Assembly (NCBI RefSeq): GCF_021559775.1
Contig: NZ_CP056047.1
Coordinates: 1,054,001-1,118,000 of the forward strand
Source: Gillisella vitis
Lineage (GTDB): Bacteria > Pseudomonadota > Alphaproteobacteria > Rhizobiales > Rhizobiaceae
DNA length: 64,000 nucleotides
Reading direction: 5' to 3'
Position 1 is the stretch's first letter, and the number at the start of each line of letters is the position of its first letter. This document shows, piece by piece, positions 27,039 to 44,679 of the stretch. A model generated the notes under the pieces. The model worked only from the letters and a program-made list of their open reading frames with translations. It was not told the origin of the DNA and made no database searches. The position numbers and the translations under genes were made by a program.

Positions 27039-30000
27039 ATGGCTCAGACCCTTTCCTTTAACGGTCGCAGGCGCGTACGCAAGTTTTTCGGAAAAATTCC
27101 AGAAGTCGCAGAAATGCCGAACCTCATCGAGGTTCAGAAGGCATCCTACGATCAGTTCCTCATGGTTGACGAGCCCGAAGGTGGTCGTCCCGACGAGGGA
27201 CTTCAAACCGTTTTCAAGTCCGTCTTCCCTATCACCGATTTTTCCGGTGCCTCGATGTTGGAATTCGTGTCCTACGAATTCGAGCCGCCGAAGTTCGACG
27301 TCGATGAATGCCGCCAGCGCGACCTGACCTATGCGGCACCGCTCAAGGTTACTTTGCGCCTGATCGTGTTCGATATTGATGAAGATACGGGCGCCCGCTC
27401 GATCAAGGACATCAAGGAGCAGTCGGTCTACATGGGCGACATGCCTTTGATGACCAATAACGGTACGTTTATCGTCAACGGCACCGAGCGCGTTATCGTG
27501 TCGCAGATGCACCGTTCGCCGGGCGTGTTCTTCGACCACGACAAGGGTAAGAGCCATTCCTCCGGCAAGCTGTTGTTTGCCGCCCGCGTCATTCCTTATC
27601 GTGGTTCCTGGCTCGACATCGAATTCGACGCCAAGGACATCGTCCATGCCCGTATCGACCGCCGCCGCAAGATCCCCGTGACCTCGCTGCTGATGGCGCT
27701 GGGCATGGACGGCGAAGAAATTCTCTCGACCTTCTATTCGAAGTCCGACTATAAGCGCGATGGCAAGGGCTGGCGCGTGCCGTTCCAGGCGGAAACGCTG
27801 AAGGGCTCCAAGACCCTCGTAGACATGGTCGATGCCGATAGCGGCGAAGTCGTTGTCGAAGCCGGCAAGAAGCTCACCCCGCGTCTTCTGCGCCAGTTGC
27901 AGGACAAGGGTCTGAAAGCGCTGAAGGCGACTGACGAGGACCTCTACGGAAATTATCTGGCCGAAGATATCGTCAATTTCGCAACCGGTGAGATCTATCT
28001 CGAAGCTGGTGACGAAATCGACGAAAAGACCCTGCCGATCATTCTTGATGCGGGCTTTGAAGAGATCCCGGTTCTGGGCATCGATCATATCAATGTAGGC
28101 GCCTATATCCGCAACACGCTGGCTGCCGATAAGAATGAAAACCGCCAGGATGCGCTGTTCGACATTTACCGCGTCATGCGTCCGGGTGAGCCGCCAACCA
28201 TGGATTCGGCAGAAGCCATGTTCAACTCGCTGTTCTTCGACAGTGAGCGCTATGACCTGTCGGCTGTTGGCCGCGTCAAGATGAACATGCGTCTCGATCT
28301 CGAAGTAGCCGACACCGTGCGCGTTCTGCGCAAGGAAGACATCCTGGCCGTGGTCAAGATGCTGGTTGAATTGCGCGACGGCAAGGGCGAAATCGACGAT
28401 ATCGACAACCTCGGCAACCGCCGTGTTCGTTCCGTCGGTGAATTGATGGAGAACCAGTATCGCCTGGGTCTGCTGCGCATGGAGCGCGCCATCAAGGAAC
28501 GCATGTCGTCGATCGAAATCGATACTGTCATGCCGCAGGATCTGATCAACGCCAAGCCTGCCGCTGCTGCTGTGCGTGAGTTCTTTGGCTCGTCCCAGCT
28601 CAGCCAGTTCATGGACCAGGTCAATCCGCTGTCGGAAATCACCCACAAGCGCCGTCTTTCGGCTCTTGGACCGGGTGGTCTGACCCGCGAGCGCGCCGGC
28701 TTTGAAGTGCGCGACGTGCATCCGACCCATTACGGCCGTATCTGCCCGATTGAGACGCCTGAAGGTCCGAATATCGGTCTGATCAACTCGCTTGCCACGT
28801 TTGCCCGGGTCAACAAATACGGCTTCATCGAAAGCCCGTATCGTAAGATCATCGACGGCGTGGTGACCAAGGACGTGATCTACCTCTCCGCCATGGAAGA
28901 GGCCAAGTATTACGTCGCCCAGGCCAATGCCGAGCTGAACGCTGAAGGCAAATTCGTCGAGGAATTCGTCGTTTGCCGTCATGCTGGGGAAGTGATGCTG
29001 TCGCCGCGCGACACCATCAACCTGATGGACGTTTCGCCGAAGCAGCTCGTGTCCGTTGCCGCCGCTCTTATTCCGTTCCTGGAAAACGACGACGCCAACC
29101 GCGCGCTGATGGGCTCCAACATGCAGCGTCAGGCTGTGCCTCTGCTGCGCGCGGAAGCCCCGTTTGTCGGCACCGGCATGGAGCCGATCGTTGCCCGTGA
29201 CTCCGGTGCGGCTATCGGCGCCCGTCGTGGCGGCGTGGTCGACCAGGTGGATGCGACGCGTATCGTTATCCGCGCAACGGAAGATCTCGATGCCGGCAAG
29301 TCCGGTGTTGATATCTACCGCCTGCAGAAGTTCCAGCGTTCCAACCAGAATACCTGCGTCAACCAGCGTCCGCTGGTCGCCGTCGGCGATATTCTGAACA
29401 AGGGCGATATCATCGCGGACGGTCCGTCGACCGACCTCGGCGACTTGGCGCTTGGCCGTAACGCGCTTGTCGCGTTCATGCCTTGGAACGGCTACAACTA
29501 TGAGGACTCCATCCTCATGTCGGAGCGTATCGTTTCGGAAGATGTCTTCACCTCGATCCATATCGAGGAATTTGAAGTCATGGCCCGCGATACCAAGCTT
29601 GGGCCTGAAGAAATCACCCGCGATATTCCGAACGTCTCGGAAGAAGCGCTGCGCAACCTCGATGAAGCCGGTATCGTCTACATCGGTGCGGAAGTGCAGC
29701 CGGGCGATATCCTGGTCGGCAAGATCACTCCGAAGGGCGAGAGCCCGATGACGCCGGAAGAAAAGCTTCTGCGCGCCATCTTCGGTGAAAAGGCCTCTGA
29801 CGTTCGCGATACCTCGATGCGTATGCCTCCGGGCACGTTCGGGACCATTGTCGAAGTTCGTGTTTTCAACCGCCACGGCGTTGAAAAGGACGAACGCGCC
29901 ATGGCCATCGAGCGCGAAGAAATCGAACGTCTCGCCAAGGACCGTGATGACGAACAGGCAATCCTGGACCGCAACGTCTATGGTCGTTTGCTCGACACGC

Positions 30001-31178
30001 TGCGCGGTCAGGTTTCGATTGCCGGTCCGAAGGGTTTCAAGAAGGGCGTCGAACTCAACAACGCCGTCATTTCTGAATATCCACGTTCGCAATGGTGGAT
30101 GTTTGCCGTTGAAGACGAGAAGGTTCAAAGCGAGCTGGAAGCGCTTCGTGGTCAGTACGACGAATCCAAGTCGCGCCTTGAGCAGCGCTTCATGGACAAG
30201 GTCGAAAAGGTCCAGCGCGGCGATGAAATGCCTCCGGGCGTCATGAAGATGGTCAAGGTCTTTGTTGCTGTGAAGCGCAAGATCCAGCCAGGCGACAAGA
30301 TGGCCGGCCGTCACGGCAACAAGGGCGTCGTGTCGCGCATCGTTCCGGTTGAGGACATGCCGTTCCTGGAAGACGGTACGCATGTCGATATCGTTCTGAA
30401 CCCGCTGGGCGTGCCGTCGCGTATGAATGTCGGCCAGATTCTTGAAACCCACCTTGCCTGGGCTTGCGCCGGCATGGGTCGCAAGATTGGGCAGATGCTT
30501 GAGGATTACCAGAAGCATCTCGACATCACCGAGCTCAGGACCGAACTGGTCGATCTCTACGCCAGTGAATCGCATGACGAAGTCGCCAGATTCGACGACG
30601 AATCGCTCCTGCGATTGGCTGATCAGGCCAAGAGCGGACTTTCTATCGCTACACCGGTTTTCGACGGTGCGCATGAAAGCGACGTTTCGGAAATGTTGAC
30701 CCGCGCCGGTCTGCACACGTCCGGCCAGTCGGTTCTCTATGATGGACGGACGGGTGAAACCTTCGACCGTAAGGTCACCGTTGGTTACATGTACATGATC
30801 AAGCTCAATCACTTGGTTGACGACAAGATCCATGCACGCTCCATCGGTCCTTATTCGCTCGTCACCCAGCAGCCTTTGGGCGGCAAGGCACAGTTCGGCG
30901 GTCAGCGTTTCGGGGAAATGGAAGTCTGGGCTCTGGAAGCTTACGGCGCTGCCTACACCCTACAGGAAATGCTGACGGTGAAGTCGGACGACGTGGCCGG
31001 ACGTACCAAGGTCTACGAAGCCATCGTGCGGGGCGACGACACGTTCGAAGCCGGTATTCCAGAGAGCTTCAACGTTCTCGTCAAGGAAATGCGGTCGCTT
31101 GGTCTGTCGGTCGAGTTGGAGAATTCCAAACTCGAGACGGCCGATACCGTCAACCCGTTGCCGGACGCTGCGGAATAA
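27039..31178 (+). CDS. rpoB: DNA-directed RNA polymerase subunit beta
   Basis: 1379 residues; forms half of the catalytic pincer. The rifampicin pocket [20 protein letters not shown] retains the wild-type Asp, His and Ser that are commonly mutated in resistance. [20 protein letters not shown] and the C-terminal [18 protein letters not shown] are intact. AAGGAGCGACG precedes the ATG at 27039. A very long antisense reading frame over this gene is an artefact of codon bias. It is transcribed with rplJL upstream and rpoC downstream. Confidence 0.98.
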   Translation: MAQTLSFNGRRRVRKFFGKIPEVAEMPNLIEVQKASYDQFLMVDEPEGGRPDEGLQTVFKSVFPITDFSGASMLEFVSYEFEPPKFDVDECRQRDLTYAAPLKVTLRLIVFDIDEDTGARSIKDIKEQSVYMGDMPLMTNNGTFIVNGTERVIVSQMHRSPGVFFDHDKGKSHSSGKLLFAARVIPYRGSWLDIEFDAKDIVHARIDRRRKIPVTSLLMALGMDGEEILSTFYSKSDYKRDGKGWRVPFQAETLKGSKTLVDMVDADSGEVVVEAGKKLTPRLLRQLQDKGLKALKATDEDLYGNYLAEDIVNFATGEIYLEAGDEIDEKTLPIILDAGFEEIPVLGIDHINVGAYIRNTLAADKNENRQDALFDIYRVMRPGEPPTMDSAEAMFNSLFFDSERYDLSAVGRVKMNMRLDLEVADTVRVLRKEDILAVVKMLVELRDGKGEIDDIDNLGNRRVRSVGELMENQYRLGLLRMERAIKERMSSIEIDTVMPQDLINAKPAAAAVREFFGSSQLSQFMDQVNPLSEITHKRRLSALGPGGLTRERAGFEVRDVHPTHYGRICPIETPEGPNIGLINSLATFARVNKYGFIESPYRKIIDGVVTKDVIYLSAMEEAKYYVAQANAELNAEGKFVEEFVVCRHAGEVMLSPRDTINLMDVSPKQLVSVAAALIPFLENDDANRALMGSNMQRQAVPLLRAEAPFVGTGMEPIVARDSGAAIGARRGGVVDQVDATRIVIRATEDLDAGKSGVDIYRLQKFQRSNQNTCVNQRPLVAVGDILNKGDIIADGPSTDLGDLALGRNALVAFMPWNGYNYEDSILMSERIVSEDVFTSIHIEEFEVMARDTKLGPEEITRDIPNVSEEALRNLDEAGIVYIGAEVQPGDILVGKITPKGESPMTPEEKLLRAIFGEKASDVRDTSMRMPPGTFGTIVEVRVFNRHGVEKDERAMAIEREEIERLAKDRDDEQAILDRNVYGRLLDTLRGQVSIAGPKGFKKGVELNNAVISEYPRSQWWMFAVEDEKVQSELEALRGQYDESKSRLEQRFMDKVEKVQRGDEMPPGVMKMVKVFVAVKRKIQPGDKMAGRHGNKGVVSRIVPVEDMPFLEDGTHVDIVLNPLGVPSRMNVGQILETHLAWACAGMGRKIGQMLEDYQKHLDITELRTELVDLYASESHDEVARFDDESLLRLADQAKSGLSIATPVFDGAHESDVSEMLTRAGLHTSGQSVLYDGRTGETFDRKVTVGYMYMIKLNHLVDDKIHARSIGPYSLVTQQPLGGKAQFGGQRFGEMEVWALEAYGAAYTLQEMLTVKSDDVAGRTKVYEAIVRGDDTFEAGIPESFNVLVKEMRSLGLSVELENSKLETADTVNPLPDAAE

Positions 31179-31190
31179 CAGTGACAGTGG

Positions 31191-31216
31191 GGCGCGCGCG
31201 TTTCGATGCGCGCGCC
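31191..31216 (+). repeat. GC hairpin between rpoB and rpoC
   Basis: A 9-bp stem of alternating G/C, GGCGCGCGC (31191-31199) with GCGCGCGCC (31208-31216). No T-run, so a processing or stabilising element is more likely than a terminator. Alternating GC tracts can also adopt Z-DNA. Confidence 0.5.
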
Positions 31217-31362
31217 GTCCTCCGCCAGTTGTAAACATCAACCGGCGTGGGGACTTTTGCCGCATTCAGCGGTTATTGTCGTTTTAAGGCGCGGTGTGGC
31301 TTCCCGGGAAGGGCCACATCCGTCGCCAAGCTGAGGGCCCCTGGCCCCACAAGGAGATAGGC

Positions 31363-35574
<4,212 letters not shown>

Positions 35575-35597
35575 TCGGTGCAGCAATCGAAATAAAA

Positions 35598-35629
35598 AAA
35601 AGCCGTCCGGAGCGATCCGGGCGGCTTTT
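35598..35629 (+). terminator. Intrinsic terminator of the rpoBC operon
   Basis: A 14-bp stem, left arm 35598-35611 and right arm 35616-35629 (one G-T pair), with a GCGA tetraloop. An A-run lies before it and T-rich sequence within and after the right arm. Confidence 0.9.
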
Positions 35630-35725
35630 CCGTTTTATGATGTTGTCTAGCGAAGGTCGGAGTTTGTTTGAGCTTATCAGTGGGAAACGTAATCCGGTGC
35701 TTGGCTCAATGAGAACCATACAGAT

Positions 35726-36160
35726 CTAAGGAAGCAGGGGCAGGGCGGCGCCATGCTCATAGCCTAGCCGCTGGCTTGCCTCATCCAGGTTTAACCAGAA
35801 GAAGGAAAAACGCACCTGAGCACCACCGCCGTGAGGTGTTGTTTCGCTGTGAAACCAGCTCTGCGGATAGAGAGAGCGAAGCAAAGGCAGGTGGAAAAAA
35901 TGGCGCTTGTGGTGGATGGAAACTCCATCTCGAACATCCCGATAACAGACAGAAGTCAGAAAGCGGGGAGGCGAGGGACAGGCAAAGCCCGTCTCCTCTT
36001 CGAATTCACGACAAGCCGCAGCGCTGGGGCTTTCACCGTGTTCAACGGTGCCACCTGGCACCTGCGGTAGAATATGTGGAAAATCCGGCTCATCGAAGAC
36101 CAAGAGCCGGTCGCGGTCGGCTGCATAGACAAGGACCTTTTCAATGACATGTCCTGTCAT
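35726..36160 (-). CDS. Nudix hydrolase
   Basis: 144-residue member of the Nudix superfamily, which hydrolyses nucleoside diphosphates linked to another moiety. The Nudix box fits the consensus exactly: G-T-V-E-H-G-E (about residues 37-43), seven residues, then REFEEETGF. Substrate unknown. The start at 36160 lies 11 nt after the stop of the 97-residue protein gene on the same strand, so they form a two-gene unit. The last residues are hydrophobic (GAALPLLP). Confidence 0.85.
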   Translation of the reverse strand: MTGHVIEKVLVYAADRDRLLVFDEPDFPHILPQVPGGTVEHGESPSAAACREFEEETGFACPSPPRFLTSVCYRDVRDGVSIHHKRHFFHLPLLRSLYPQSWFHSETTPHGGGAQVRFSFFWLNLDEASQRLGYEHGAALPLLP

Positions 36161-36171
36161 TCATGGCTCAC

Positions 36172-36465
36172 TCAGTTGAAGCGGATGATCGCCACTTCAC
36201 CTTCGAGTGCGCCCTGATAGGCCGAGGCATGCGGCTCGTCGGAAGGGGGCTCGGTTACCATGCCGATCTGGTCCAGGTCGGCTTCCAGAAAGCCTTCCTC
36301 GGCCAGTGCATTCAAAGCCTCGCGCACGGCGGAATCGTCATCGGGTGCGCTCAGCAGAATATGCAGGTCAATGCCTTCGGTGCCCGTTTCTTCATAGGCC
36401 TTGGCAATGATGATGAAGACCATCGGTCCGTCCGAATTATTGTCATTGTCAGGGGTCGAAATCAT
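36172..36465 (-). CDS. Conserved-looking small protein of unknown function, 97 residues
   Basis: Begins MISTPDNDNNSDGP at 36465 with AAGGA 7 nt upstream; the 37-codon longer reading has no ribosome binding site. Acidic, soluble. A strand-like VFIIIAKAYEE is followed by helical LNALAEEGFLEADLDQIG and ends EVAIIRFN, a compact alpha/beta fold. No catalytic motif recognised. It precedes the Nudix gene in a probable operon, which does not by itself tell its role. Confidence 0.65.
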   Translation of the reverse strand: MISTPDNDNNSDGPMVFIIIAKAYEETGTEGIDLHILLSAPDDDSAVREALNALAEEGFLEADLDQIGMVTEPPSDEPHASAYQGALEGEVAIIRFN

Positions 36466-37144
36466 CAGTCGGTCCTTATGACGGGTCGCCTTTCTTCTGG
36501 CTCGAGACAGGCGAGCCGCCAGGTGACCGCGATAGCAACGGTTAGAAAGTCTTGTAGCCGGGAATCGTTTCGGCACAATAACCTAATCGATAATTTCATC
36601 GTTATAGAGCCATCCGCCGTCGTCAAGCTGAAGGCTGGATGCAAATCCCAAAACACCCAGCTTCATGTGCAAAACCCGCCGTTTGGCAGGCATGAAAACG
36701 ATTCTTCTATCGCAGGCTGAAAATCGGCATCCTCAAGCCCGGAATTGGCCGATGACAATTGCATAATCGACCGAAACCCGTCATAACCGCAAATAGGCCG
36801 GGACCAAAGCGGCCACAGGGCTTTGGAGAGCTATTAATTTTGCGCCATGGCTTGACGGAACGGGGTGAAAACAGTAGTACGCCCCGCATCGGAGCCAATG
36901 CACGGTTATGATTTTCAGGACATATTGTTCTGAAGTTTGCCCCAGGCTTAGGATCCAAACGCACTTTGAAGACATGAATGCTGCACGCATGACGCAGTCG
37001 CATGCGTCCTCTGCTTTTTGTGGTCCATCCGGAAGTCCGGATCGGGCCACATTCGCGCATGGCGAAAATTGTGCGAGCGCCGCCGGAAACGGCACAAACG
37101 GGCCTGAAAAGGCTCAAGTGACAAGAATTATAAGGGATGGTTCT
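36466..37144. other. Intergenic region upstream of the str operon
   Basis: About 680 bases between the divergent 97-residue gene and rpsL. Open readings here lack ribosome binding sites. The only signals I can point to are a candidate rpsL promoter at 36852-36880 and, on minus, a CTTGAC...CTATAA pair (36634 to 36602) whose 14-base gap is too short to be convincing. Confidence 0.45.
36852..36880 (+). promoter_or_regulatory. Candidate promoter of the str operon
   Basis: TTGACG (36852-36857), 17 bases, TAGTAC (36875-36880). The -35 is good and the -10 fair. It would give a leader of roughly 260 nt before rpsL. Confidence 0.35.
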
Positions 37145-37516
37145 ATGCCTACCGTAAATCAGCTGATCCGCAAGCCGCGTCAGGCGCAGGTAAAGCGCAA
37201 CAAGGTTCCTGCCTTGCAGGAAAATCCACAGAAGCGCGGCGTTTGCACCCGCGTTTATACCACGACCCCGAAGAAGCCGAACTCGGCTCTGCGTAAGGTT
37301 GCTAAGATCCGTTTGACCAATGGCTTCGAAGTCATCGGCTACATTCCGGGTGAAGGCCACAACCTGCAGGAACACTCTGTCGTCATGATCCGTGGCGGCC
37401 GTGTGAAGGACTTGCCGGGCGTTCGTTACCACATCATCCGTGGTGTTCTCGATACCCAGGGTGTCAAGAACCGTAAGCAGCGCCGTTCCAAGTATGGTGC
37501 AAAGCGTCCGAAGTAA
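37145..37516 (+). CDS. rpsL: 30S ribosomal protein S12
   Basis: 123 residues at the decoding centre. [13 protein letters not shown] and KDLPGVRYH contain the lysines equivalent to E. coli Lys43 and Lys88, so the streptomycin-sensitive wild-type form is present. Start [12 protein letters not shown] at 37145. First gene of rpsL-rpsG-fusA-tuf. Confidence 0.97.
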
Positions 37517-37568
37517 GTTGGAAGCCTTCTTTGAAATTCAGCGCTGCGCGAGGTTCTCCGCGTGATAA

Positions 37569-38069
<501 letters not shown>

Positions 38070-38103
38070 TCTTAGACGATCGAATATCGAAAGGCAGTCC
38101 ACT

Positions 38104-40203
38104 ATGGCTCGCGAATATAAAATCGAAGACTACCGCAATTTCGGGATCATGGCGCATATCGACGCCGGCAAGACCACGACGACTGAGCGGATTCTCTACT
38201 ACACCGGCAAGTCGCACAAGATCGGCGAAGTTCATGATGGCGCGGCCACGATGGACTGGATGGAGCAGGAGCAGGAGCGTGGTATCACCATCACCTCTGC
38301 TGCGACCACGACCTACTGGAAGGGTCGCGATGGCAAGATGCGCCGCTTCAACATCATCGACACCCCCGGCCACGTTGACTTCACGATTGAAGTAGAACGT
38401 TCGCTTCGGGTTCTCGACGGCGCTATCGCGCTCCTCGATGCCAACGCAGGCGTTGAGCCGCAGACGGAAACTGTTTGGCGTCAGGCTGAAAAGTACAACG
38501 TTCCGCGGATGATCTTCTGCAACAAGATGGACAAGACCGGCGCTGACTTCTACCGTTCGGTAGAAATGATCAAGACCCGTCTCGGTGCCACCGCTGTTGT
38601 TATGCAGCTGCCAATCGGCGCTGAGACAGAATTCAAGGGCGTTGTTGACCTGATCGAGATGAACGCTCTCGTTTGGCGCGACGAATCGCTGGGCGCGGCC
38701 TGGGACGTTACGGAAATCCCTGATGACCTGAAGGATAAGGCTGTTGAATATCGCGAAAAGCTGATCGAGACCGTTGTCGAGATCGACGAACAGGCGATGG
38801 AAGACTACCTGAACGGCATCATGCCCGATAATGACAAGATCCGCGCTCTCGTTCGTCAGGGCACGATTGAAGTCAAGTTCCATCCGATGTTCTGCGGTAC
38901 TGCCTTCAAGAACAAGGGCGTTCAGCCTTTGCTCGACGCTGTCTGTGAGTATCTTCCTTCTCCGCTCGATATTCCTGCCATCAAGGGTATCGACGTCAAG
39001 ACGGATGCTGAAATCGAACGTCATCCTGATGACGCCGAGCCTTTGTCGATGCTGGCGTTCAAGATCATGAACGACCCCTTCGTCGGTTCGCTGACATTCT
39101 GCCGTATCTACTCCGGCAAGCTCGAGAAGGGCGCGTCGGTCATGAATACGGTCAAGGAAAAGCGCGAACGCGTTGGCCGTATGCTCCAGATGCATTCCAA
39201 CAGCCGTGAAGACATCGAAGAAGCCTTTGCAGGCGACATCGTTGCCCTGGCTGGCCTGAAGGAAAGCACCACGGGCGATACGCTCTGCGATCCCCTGAAC
39301 CAGGTTATCCTGGAGCGCATGGAGTTCCCCGAGCCGGTCATTCAGATCGCCATCGAGCCGAAGACCAAGGGCGACCAGGAAAAGATGGGCCTCGCGCTCA
39401 ACCGTCTTGCTGCTGAGGATCCGTCCTTCCGCGTCAAGACCGACCAGGAATCTGGCCAGACGATCATCGCCGGCATGGGTGAACTTCACCTCGACATCAT
39501 CGTCGACCGTATGCGTCGTGAGTTCAAGGTAGAAGCAACTGTCGGCGCGCCGCAGGTTGCCTATCGCGAAACCATTACGCGTCAGCACGAAGAAGACTAC
39601 ACTCACAAGAAGCAGTCTGGTGGTACGGGCCAGTTCGCTCGCGTCAAGATCATCTTCGAACCCAATCCTGAGGGTGATGAGTTCAAGTTCGATTCGAAGA
39701 TCGTCGGTGGCTCTGTTCCCAAGGAATACATCCCTGGCGTTCAGAAGGGCATCGAAAGCGTTCTGTCGTCCGGCCCGCTGGCTGGCTTCCCGATGCTCGG
39801 CGTCAAGGCGACGCTCATCGACGGTGCTTACCACGATGTCGACTCGTCGGTTCTGGCCTTCGAAATCGCCTCGCGTGCTTGCTTCCGTGAAGCGGCCAAG
39901 AAGGCTGGTGCTCAGCTGCTTGAGCCGATGATGAAGGTGGAAGTGGTTACGCCAGAAGATTACGTCGGTGACGTGATCGGCGACCTGAACTCCCGCCGTG
40001 GTCAGATCCAGGGCCAGGAAAGCCGTGGTATCGCCGTTGTCATCAACGCGCATGTGCCGCTGGCCAACATGTTCAAATACGTCGACAACCTGCGCTCCAT
40101 GAGCCAGGGTCGCGCTCAGTACTCGATGGTGTTCGATCACTATTCGCCCGTTCCGAGCAATGTCGCTGCCGAAATTCAGGCAAAGTACTCCGGTCAGAAA
40201 TGA
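38104..40203 (+). CDS. fusA: Elongation factor G
   Basis: 699-residue translocase GTPase. G1 [12 protein letters not shown], switch [10 protein letters not shown] and G4 NKMD are intact. Domain IV begins around [12 protein letters not shown] and domain V ends in YSGQK. The start at 38104 ([12 protein letters not shown]) is used; a longer reading starting inside rpsG is rejected. Confidence 0.98.
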   Translation: MAREYKIEDYRNFGIMAHIDAGKTTTTERILYYTGKSHKIGEVHDGAATMDWMEQEQERGITITSAATTTYWKGRDGKMRRFNIIDTPGHVDFTIEVERSLRVLDGAIALLDANAGVEPQTETVWRQAEKYNVPRMIFCNKMDKTGADFYRSVEMIKTRLGATAVVMQLPIGAETEFKGVVDLIEMNALVWRDESLGAAWDVTEIPDDLKDKAVEYREKLIETVVEIDEQAMEDYLNGIMPDNDKIRALVRQGTIEVKFHPMFCGTAFKNKGVQPLLDAVCEYLPSPLDIPAIKGIDVKTDAEIERHPDDAEPLSMLAFKIMNDPFVGSLTFCRIYSGKLEKGASVMNTVKEKRERVGRMLQMHSNSREDIEEAFAGDIVALAGLKESTTGDTLCDPLNQVILERMEFPEPVIQIAIEPKTKGDQEKMGLALNRLAAEDPSFRVKTDQESGQTIIAGMGELHLDIIVDRMRREFKVEATVGAPQVAYRETITRQHEEDYTHKKQSGGTGQFARVKIIFEPNPEGDEFKFDSKIVGGSVPKEYIPGVQKGIESVLSSGPLAGFPMLGVKATLIDGAYHDVDSSVLAFEIASRACFREAAKKAGAQLLEPMMKVEVVTPEDYVGDVIGDLNSRRGQIQGQESRGIAVVINAHVPLANMFKYVDNLRSMSQGRAQYSMVFDHYSPVPSNVAAEIQAKYSGQK

Positions 40204-40274
40204 TCGGGGTAACCCGCCGGAACTGATAACAGGAATTTCCCCCTTCATGGGGATGAGATAATGGAGAGCCGAAA

Positions 40275-41450
<1,176 letters not shown>

Positions 41451-41771
41451 GACGTCTTCATACAGACGAAGAAGCGCGGCATTCGATGCCGCGCTTCTTT
41501 ATTTCCGGGAATCAGTTGACGAATTGACGGGGACGTTGTATGCCCCCGCCACGAACAAGGAAGAGCGGCGTATCGCCCCTCTTTCCTCTGGCTCTGCTAA
41601 GTTTCGCGACCCGATCTTGGGTTGCACTGGTAGGGCCCCTGATGCAGTAAGGTGACATGGACGTCGAACCGTCCTTGTGATTTTTGACAATACGGGGCCG
41701 GCCAGAAATTGGTAATTCACTGTCTTTGCGTGAGCGGGGACGTTTAAGAAAAACGAATAAGGACACGTCGA
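41451..41771. other. Intergenic region between tuf copy 2 and rpsJ
   Basis: 321 bases. It opens with the tuf terminator (41469-41500). A perfect -35 hexamer TTGACA lies at 41684-41689, but no good -10 follows at 16-18 bases, so the S10 promoter is only suggested. No gene is supported here. Confidence 0.45.
41469..41500 (+). terminator. Intrinsic terminator after tuf copy 2
   Basis: A 14-bp perfect stem (41469-41482 with 41486-41499), TCG loop, ending in TTCTTT. It separates the str operon from the S10 operon. Confidence 0.9.
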
Positions 41772-42080
41772 ATGAACGGCCAGAATATCCGTATCCGCCT
41801 GAAGGCGTTTGATCACCGGGTTCTCGATGCCTCTACGCGGGAGATCGTTTCTACCGCCAAGCGCACCGGTGCAAGCGTCCGCGGCCCGGTTCCGCTTCCG
41901 ACCCGTATTGAAAAATTCACCGTCAACCGTTCGCCTCACGTCGACAAGAAGAGCCGCGAACAGTTTGAAATGCGCACGCATAAGCGTCTGCTGGACATCG
42001 TTGATCCGACTCCGCAGACCGTCGATGCTTTGATGAAGCTCGACCTGGCTGCTGGCGTAGACGTCGAAATCAAGCTTTAA
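41772..42080 (+). CDS. rpsJ: 30S ribosomal protein S10
   Basis: 102 residues; also NusE, the partner of NusG and Nus[20 protein letters not shown] at the N-terminus and RTHKRLLDI are diagnostic. First gene of the S10 cluster, separated from rplC by a hairpin-containing gap of 171 nt. Confidence 0.97.
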   Translation: MNGQNIRIRLKAFDHRVLDASTREIVSTAKRTGASVRGPVPLPTRIEKFTVNRSPHVDKKSREQFEMRTHKRLLDIVDPTPQTVDALMKLDLAAGVDVEIKL

Positions 42081-42206
42081 AAACCAATTCCGGCGAGAGC
42101 CGAAATAACAAGGAAGGTACGTGGCAAGACCTGCCAACGACTTCTCGAAACGGGAAACCTGAAAGTCTGGAAGGACTGGAATGGAATCCTTAAACAAAGA
42201 GGCGGG

Positions 42207-42230
42207 CAAGGGCCGTAGGGCCCTTGTTTT
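42207..42230 (+). terminator. Terminator-like hairpin between rpsJ and rplC
   Basis: An 8-bp perfect stem, CAAGGGCC (42207-42214) with GGCCCTTG (42219-42226), GTAG loop, followed directly by TTTT. It sits 22 bp before rplC inside the S10 cluster, so it would act as an attenuator. Confidence 0.75.
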
Positions 42231-42251
42231 ACTCTCAAGAGGAATGAACCG

Positions 42252-42893
42252 ATGCGTTCAGGTGTGATTGCACAGAAAGTGGGAATGACCCGGGTCTATA
42301 ATGACGCCGGCGAGCATGTCCCGGTAACAGTACTACGCTTGGATAATTGCCAGGTCCTGGCTCAGCGGACTGTCGATAAGCACGGCTACACTGCCGTTCA
42401 GCTCGGCGCCGGTCAGGCCAAGGTCAAGAATACATCCAAGGCAATGCGCGGCAATTTTGCCGCTGCAAACGTCGAGCCCAAGGCTAAGCTCGTCGAATTT
42501 CGCGTTTCCGAAGACAACCTCATGGATGTCGGCTCCGAGCTGAAGGCTGGTCATTTTGAAGCCGGCCAGTTGGTTGACGTGACCGGTACCACGATCGGTA
42601 AGGGTTTTGCCGGTGCCATGAAGCGCCACAATTTCGGTGGTCTTCGTGCAACCCACGGCGTGTCCGTCTCGCACCGTTCACACGGCTCGACCGGTTCCAA
42701 CCAGGATCCGGGCAAGGTCTGGAAGGGCAAGCGTATGGCCGGTCACATGGGTCAGACCCGCGTCACCACCCAGAATCTGGAAGTCGTTTCGACCGATGAA
42801 GATCGTGGCCTTATCCTGGTGAAGGGCGCTGTGCCCGGTTCCAAGGGTTCCTGGATCATCGTGCGCGACGCCGTCAAGTCGGCAGCGAAGTAA
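42252..42893 (+). CDS. rplC: 50S ribosomal protein L3
   Basis: 213 residues; assembly initiator of the 50S subunit near the peptidyl transferase centre. [15 protein letters not shown] starts the protein, and [20 protein letters not shown] is the internal loop reaching the catalytic centre. AAGAGG precedes the ATG at 42252. Confidence 0.97.
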   Translation: MRSGVIAQKVGMTRVYNDAGEHVPVTVLRLDNCQVLAQRTVDKHGYTAVQLGAGQAKVKNTSKAMRGNFAAANVEPKAKLVEFRVSEDNLMDVGSELKAGHFEAGQLVDVTGTTIGKGFAGAMKRHNFGGLRATHGVSVSHRSHGSTGSNQDPGKVWKGKRMAGHMGQTRVTTQNLEVVSTDEDRGLILVKGAVPGSKGSWIIVRDAVKSAAK

Positions 42894-42905
42894 GGGAGCC
42901 AAACC

Positions 42906-43526
42906 ATGGAACTCAACGTCAAAACCCTCGAGGGGACGGATGCCGGTACGGTTTCCCTGTCCGACGCCATTTTCGGCCTCGAACCCCGTCAAGATATCAT
43001 TGCTCGCATGGTTCGTTGGCAGCTTGCCAAGAAACAGCAGGGCACACACAAGACCAAGACCCGTGCCGAAGTATCGCGCACCGGTGCCAAGATGTACAAG
43101 CAGAAGGGTACGGGCCGCGCTCGTCACCATTCGGCTCGCGCTCCGCAGTTCCGCGGCGGCGGCAAGGCCCACGGCCCAGTCGTTCGCAGCCACGAGCATG
43201 ATCTTCCTAAGAAGGTTCGTGCGCTCGCTCTGCGTCACGCTCTGTCTGCCAAGTTCAAGGCTGACGAACTGATCATCGTCGATCAGCTTGTTGCTGCCGA
43301 TGCCAAGACCAAGGCCGCCGTTGGCGTGTTCGAAGCTCTGGGGCTGAAGAATGCGCTGGTGATCGGTGGCGTCGAACTCGACGTCAATTTCAAGCTCGCT
43401 GCCGCGAACATCCCTAATATCGATGTTCTGCCGGTTCAGGGCATCAACGTTTATGACATTCTGCGTCGCGGTAAGCTCGTGCTTTCCAAGGCTGCGGTTG
43501 AAGCTCTGGAGGAGCGGTTCAAATGA
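42906..43526 (+). CDS. rplD: 50S ribosomal protein L4
   Basis: 206 residues; lines the exit tunnel. The tunnel loop with [20 protein letters not shown] (about 60-79) is complete. L4 represses the S10 operon in enterobacteria; whether it does so here is not shown. Overlaps rplW by 4 nt (ATGA). Confidence 0.97.
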   Translation: MELNVKTLEGTDAGTVSLSDAIFGLEPRQDIIARMVRWQLAKKQQGTHKTKTRAEVSRTGAKMYKQKGTGRARHHSARAPQFRGGGKAHGPVVRSHEHDLPKKVRALALRHALSAKFKADELIIVDQLVAADAKTKAAVGVFEALGLKNALVIGGVELDVNFKLAAANIPNIDVLPVQGINVYDILRRGKLVLSKAAVEALEERFK

Positions 43527-43816
43527 CTGATCTTCGCCACTACGACGTGATCGTATCTCCATCGATCACTGAAAAGTCCACGCTGGTTTCCGATTTTAAC
43601 CAGGTGGTCTTCAACGTCGCCCGGACTGCTTCCAAGCCTGAAATCAAGGCTGCCGTCGAAGCACTGTTCGGTGTCAAGGTCACAGCTGTGAATACGCTGC
43701 TCCGCAAGGGCAAGACTAAGCGTTTCCGCGGCTTCGCCGGTAAGCAGAAGGATGTGAAGAAGGCGATCGTTACGCTCGCCGAGGGTCAGTCCATCGACGT
43801 CTCCACCGGTCTCTGA
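43523..43816 (+). CDS. rplW: 50S ribosomal protein L23
   Basis: 97 residues; docking site for trigger factor and SRP at the tunnel exit. [16 protein letters not shown] starts the protein. Translationally coupled to rplD by the ATGA overlap. Confidence 0.97.
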   Translation: MTDLRHYDVIVSPSITEKSTLVSDFNQVVFNVARTASKPEIKAAVEALFGVKVTAVNTLLRKGKTKRFRGFAGKQKDVKKAIVTLAEGQSIDVSTGL

Positions 43817-43827
43817 GGAACAGAAAA

Positions 43828-44664
43828 ATGGCATTGAAAAATTTCAATCCGACAACCCCGAGCCAGCGTCAGCTGGTCATCGTTGACCGGTCGGGCCTTT
43901 ACAAGGGCAAGCCTGTCAAGTCGCTGACCGAGGGTCTGTCTTCGAAGGGCGGTCGCAACAATCTCGGTCGCATCACCGTTCGCTTTCAGGGCGGCGGTCA
44001 CAAGCGCACCTATCGTCTGGTGGACTTCAAGCGTCGCAAGTTTGACGTAGAAGGCACTGTCGAGCGTCTGGAATACGACCCCAACCGTACAGCGTTTATT
44101 GCGCTGATCACCTATGCCGATGGCGAGCAGGCCTATATCCTGGCTCCGCAGCGTTTGGCAGCCGGTGACAAGGTGATCGCATCGGACAAGGCTGTCGACG
44201 TCAAGCCCGGCAACGCTATGCCGCTGCAATACGTCCCGGTTGGCTCTATCGTTCACAATGTCGAGCTGAAGCCCGGCAAGGGTGGTCAGGTTGCCCGTTC
44301 CGCTGGTGCTTACGTTCAGCTGGTCGGCCGCGATGCCGGCATGGCTATCCTGCGCCTCAGCTCGGGCGAACAGCGCCTGGTGCATGGCACTTGCCTTGCA
44401 ACGGTCGGCGCCGTGTCGAACTCCGACCACGGCAACATCAATGACGGCAAGGCTGGTCGTTCGCGTTGGCGCGGTAAGCGCCCGCACGTTCGAGGTGTCG
44501 TCATGAACCCAGTCGACCACCCGCACGGCGGTGGTGAAGGCCGCACCTCCGGTGGCCGTCATCCGGTTTCCCCTTGGGGTAAGCCGACCAAGGGCAAGCG
44601 TACGCGGTCGAACAAGTCCACGGACAAGTTCATCATGCGTTCCCGCCACCAGAAGAAGAAGTAA
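43828..44664 (+). CDS. rplB: 50S ribosomal protein L2
   Basis: 278 residues; needed for subunit joining and peptidyl transfer. The C-terminal [18 protein letters not shown] region holds the conserved His near the catalytic centre. Usual length for alphaproteobacteria. Confidence 0.97.
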   Translation: MALKNFNPTTPSQRQLVIVDRSGLYKGKPVKSLTEGLSSKGGRNNLGRITVRFQGGGHKRTYRLVDFKRRKFDVEGTVERLEYDPNRTAFIALITYADGEQAYILAPQRLAAGDKVIASDKAVDVKPGNAMPLQYVPVGSIVHNVELKPGKGGQVARSAGAYVQLVGRDAGMAILRLSSGEQRLVHGTCLATVGAVSNSDHGNINDGKAGRSRWRGKRPHVRGVVMNPVDHPHGGGEGRTSGGRHPVSPWGKPTKGKRTRSNKSTDKFIMRSRHQKKK

Positions 44665-44679
44665 GAGAGGTAGTCAGAG

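Noticed and set aside
26850..30833. A 1327-codon open reading frame antisense to rpoB
   Set aside because: It mirrors the codon bias of rpoB in the complementary frame, has no ribosome binding site at its start, and its translation resembles no protein family.
36602..36634. CTTGAC...CTATAA on the minus strand as promoter of the 97-residue protein gene
   Set aside because: The gap between the hexamers is about 14 bases, too short for a standard sigma-70 promoter.
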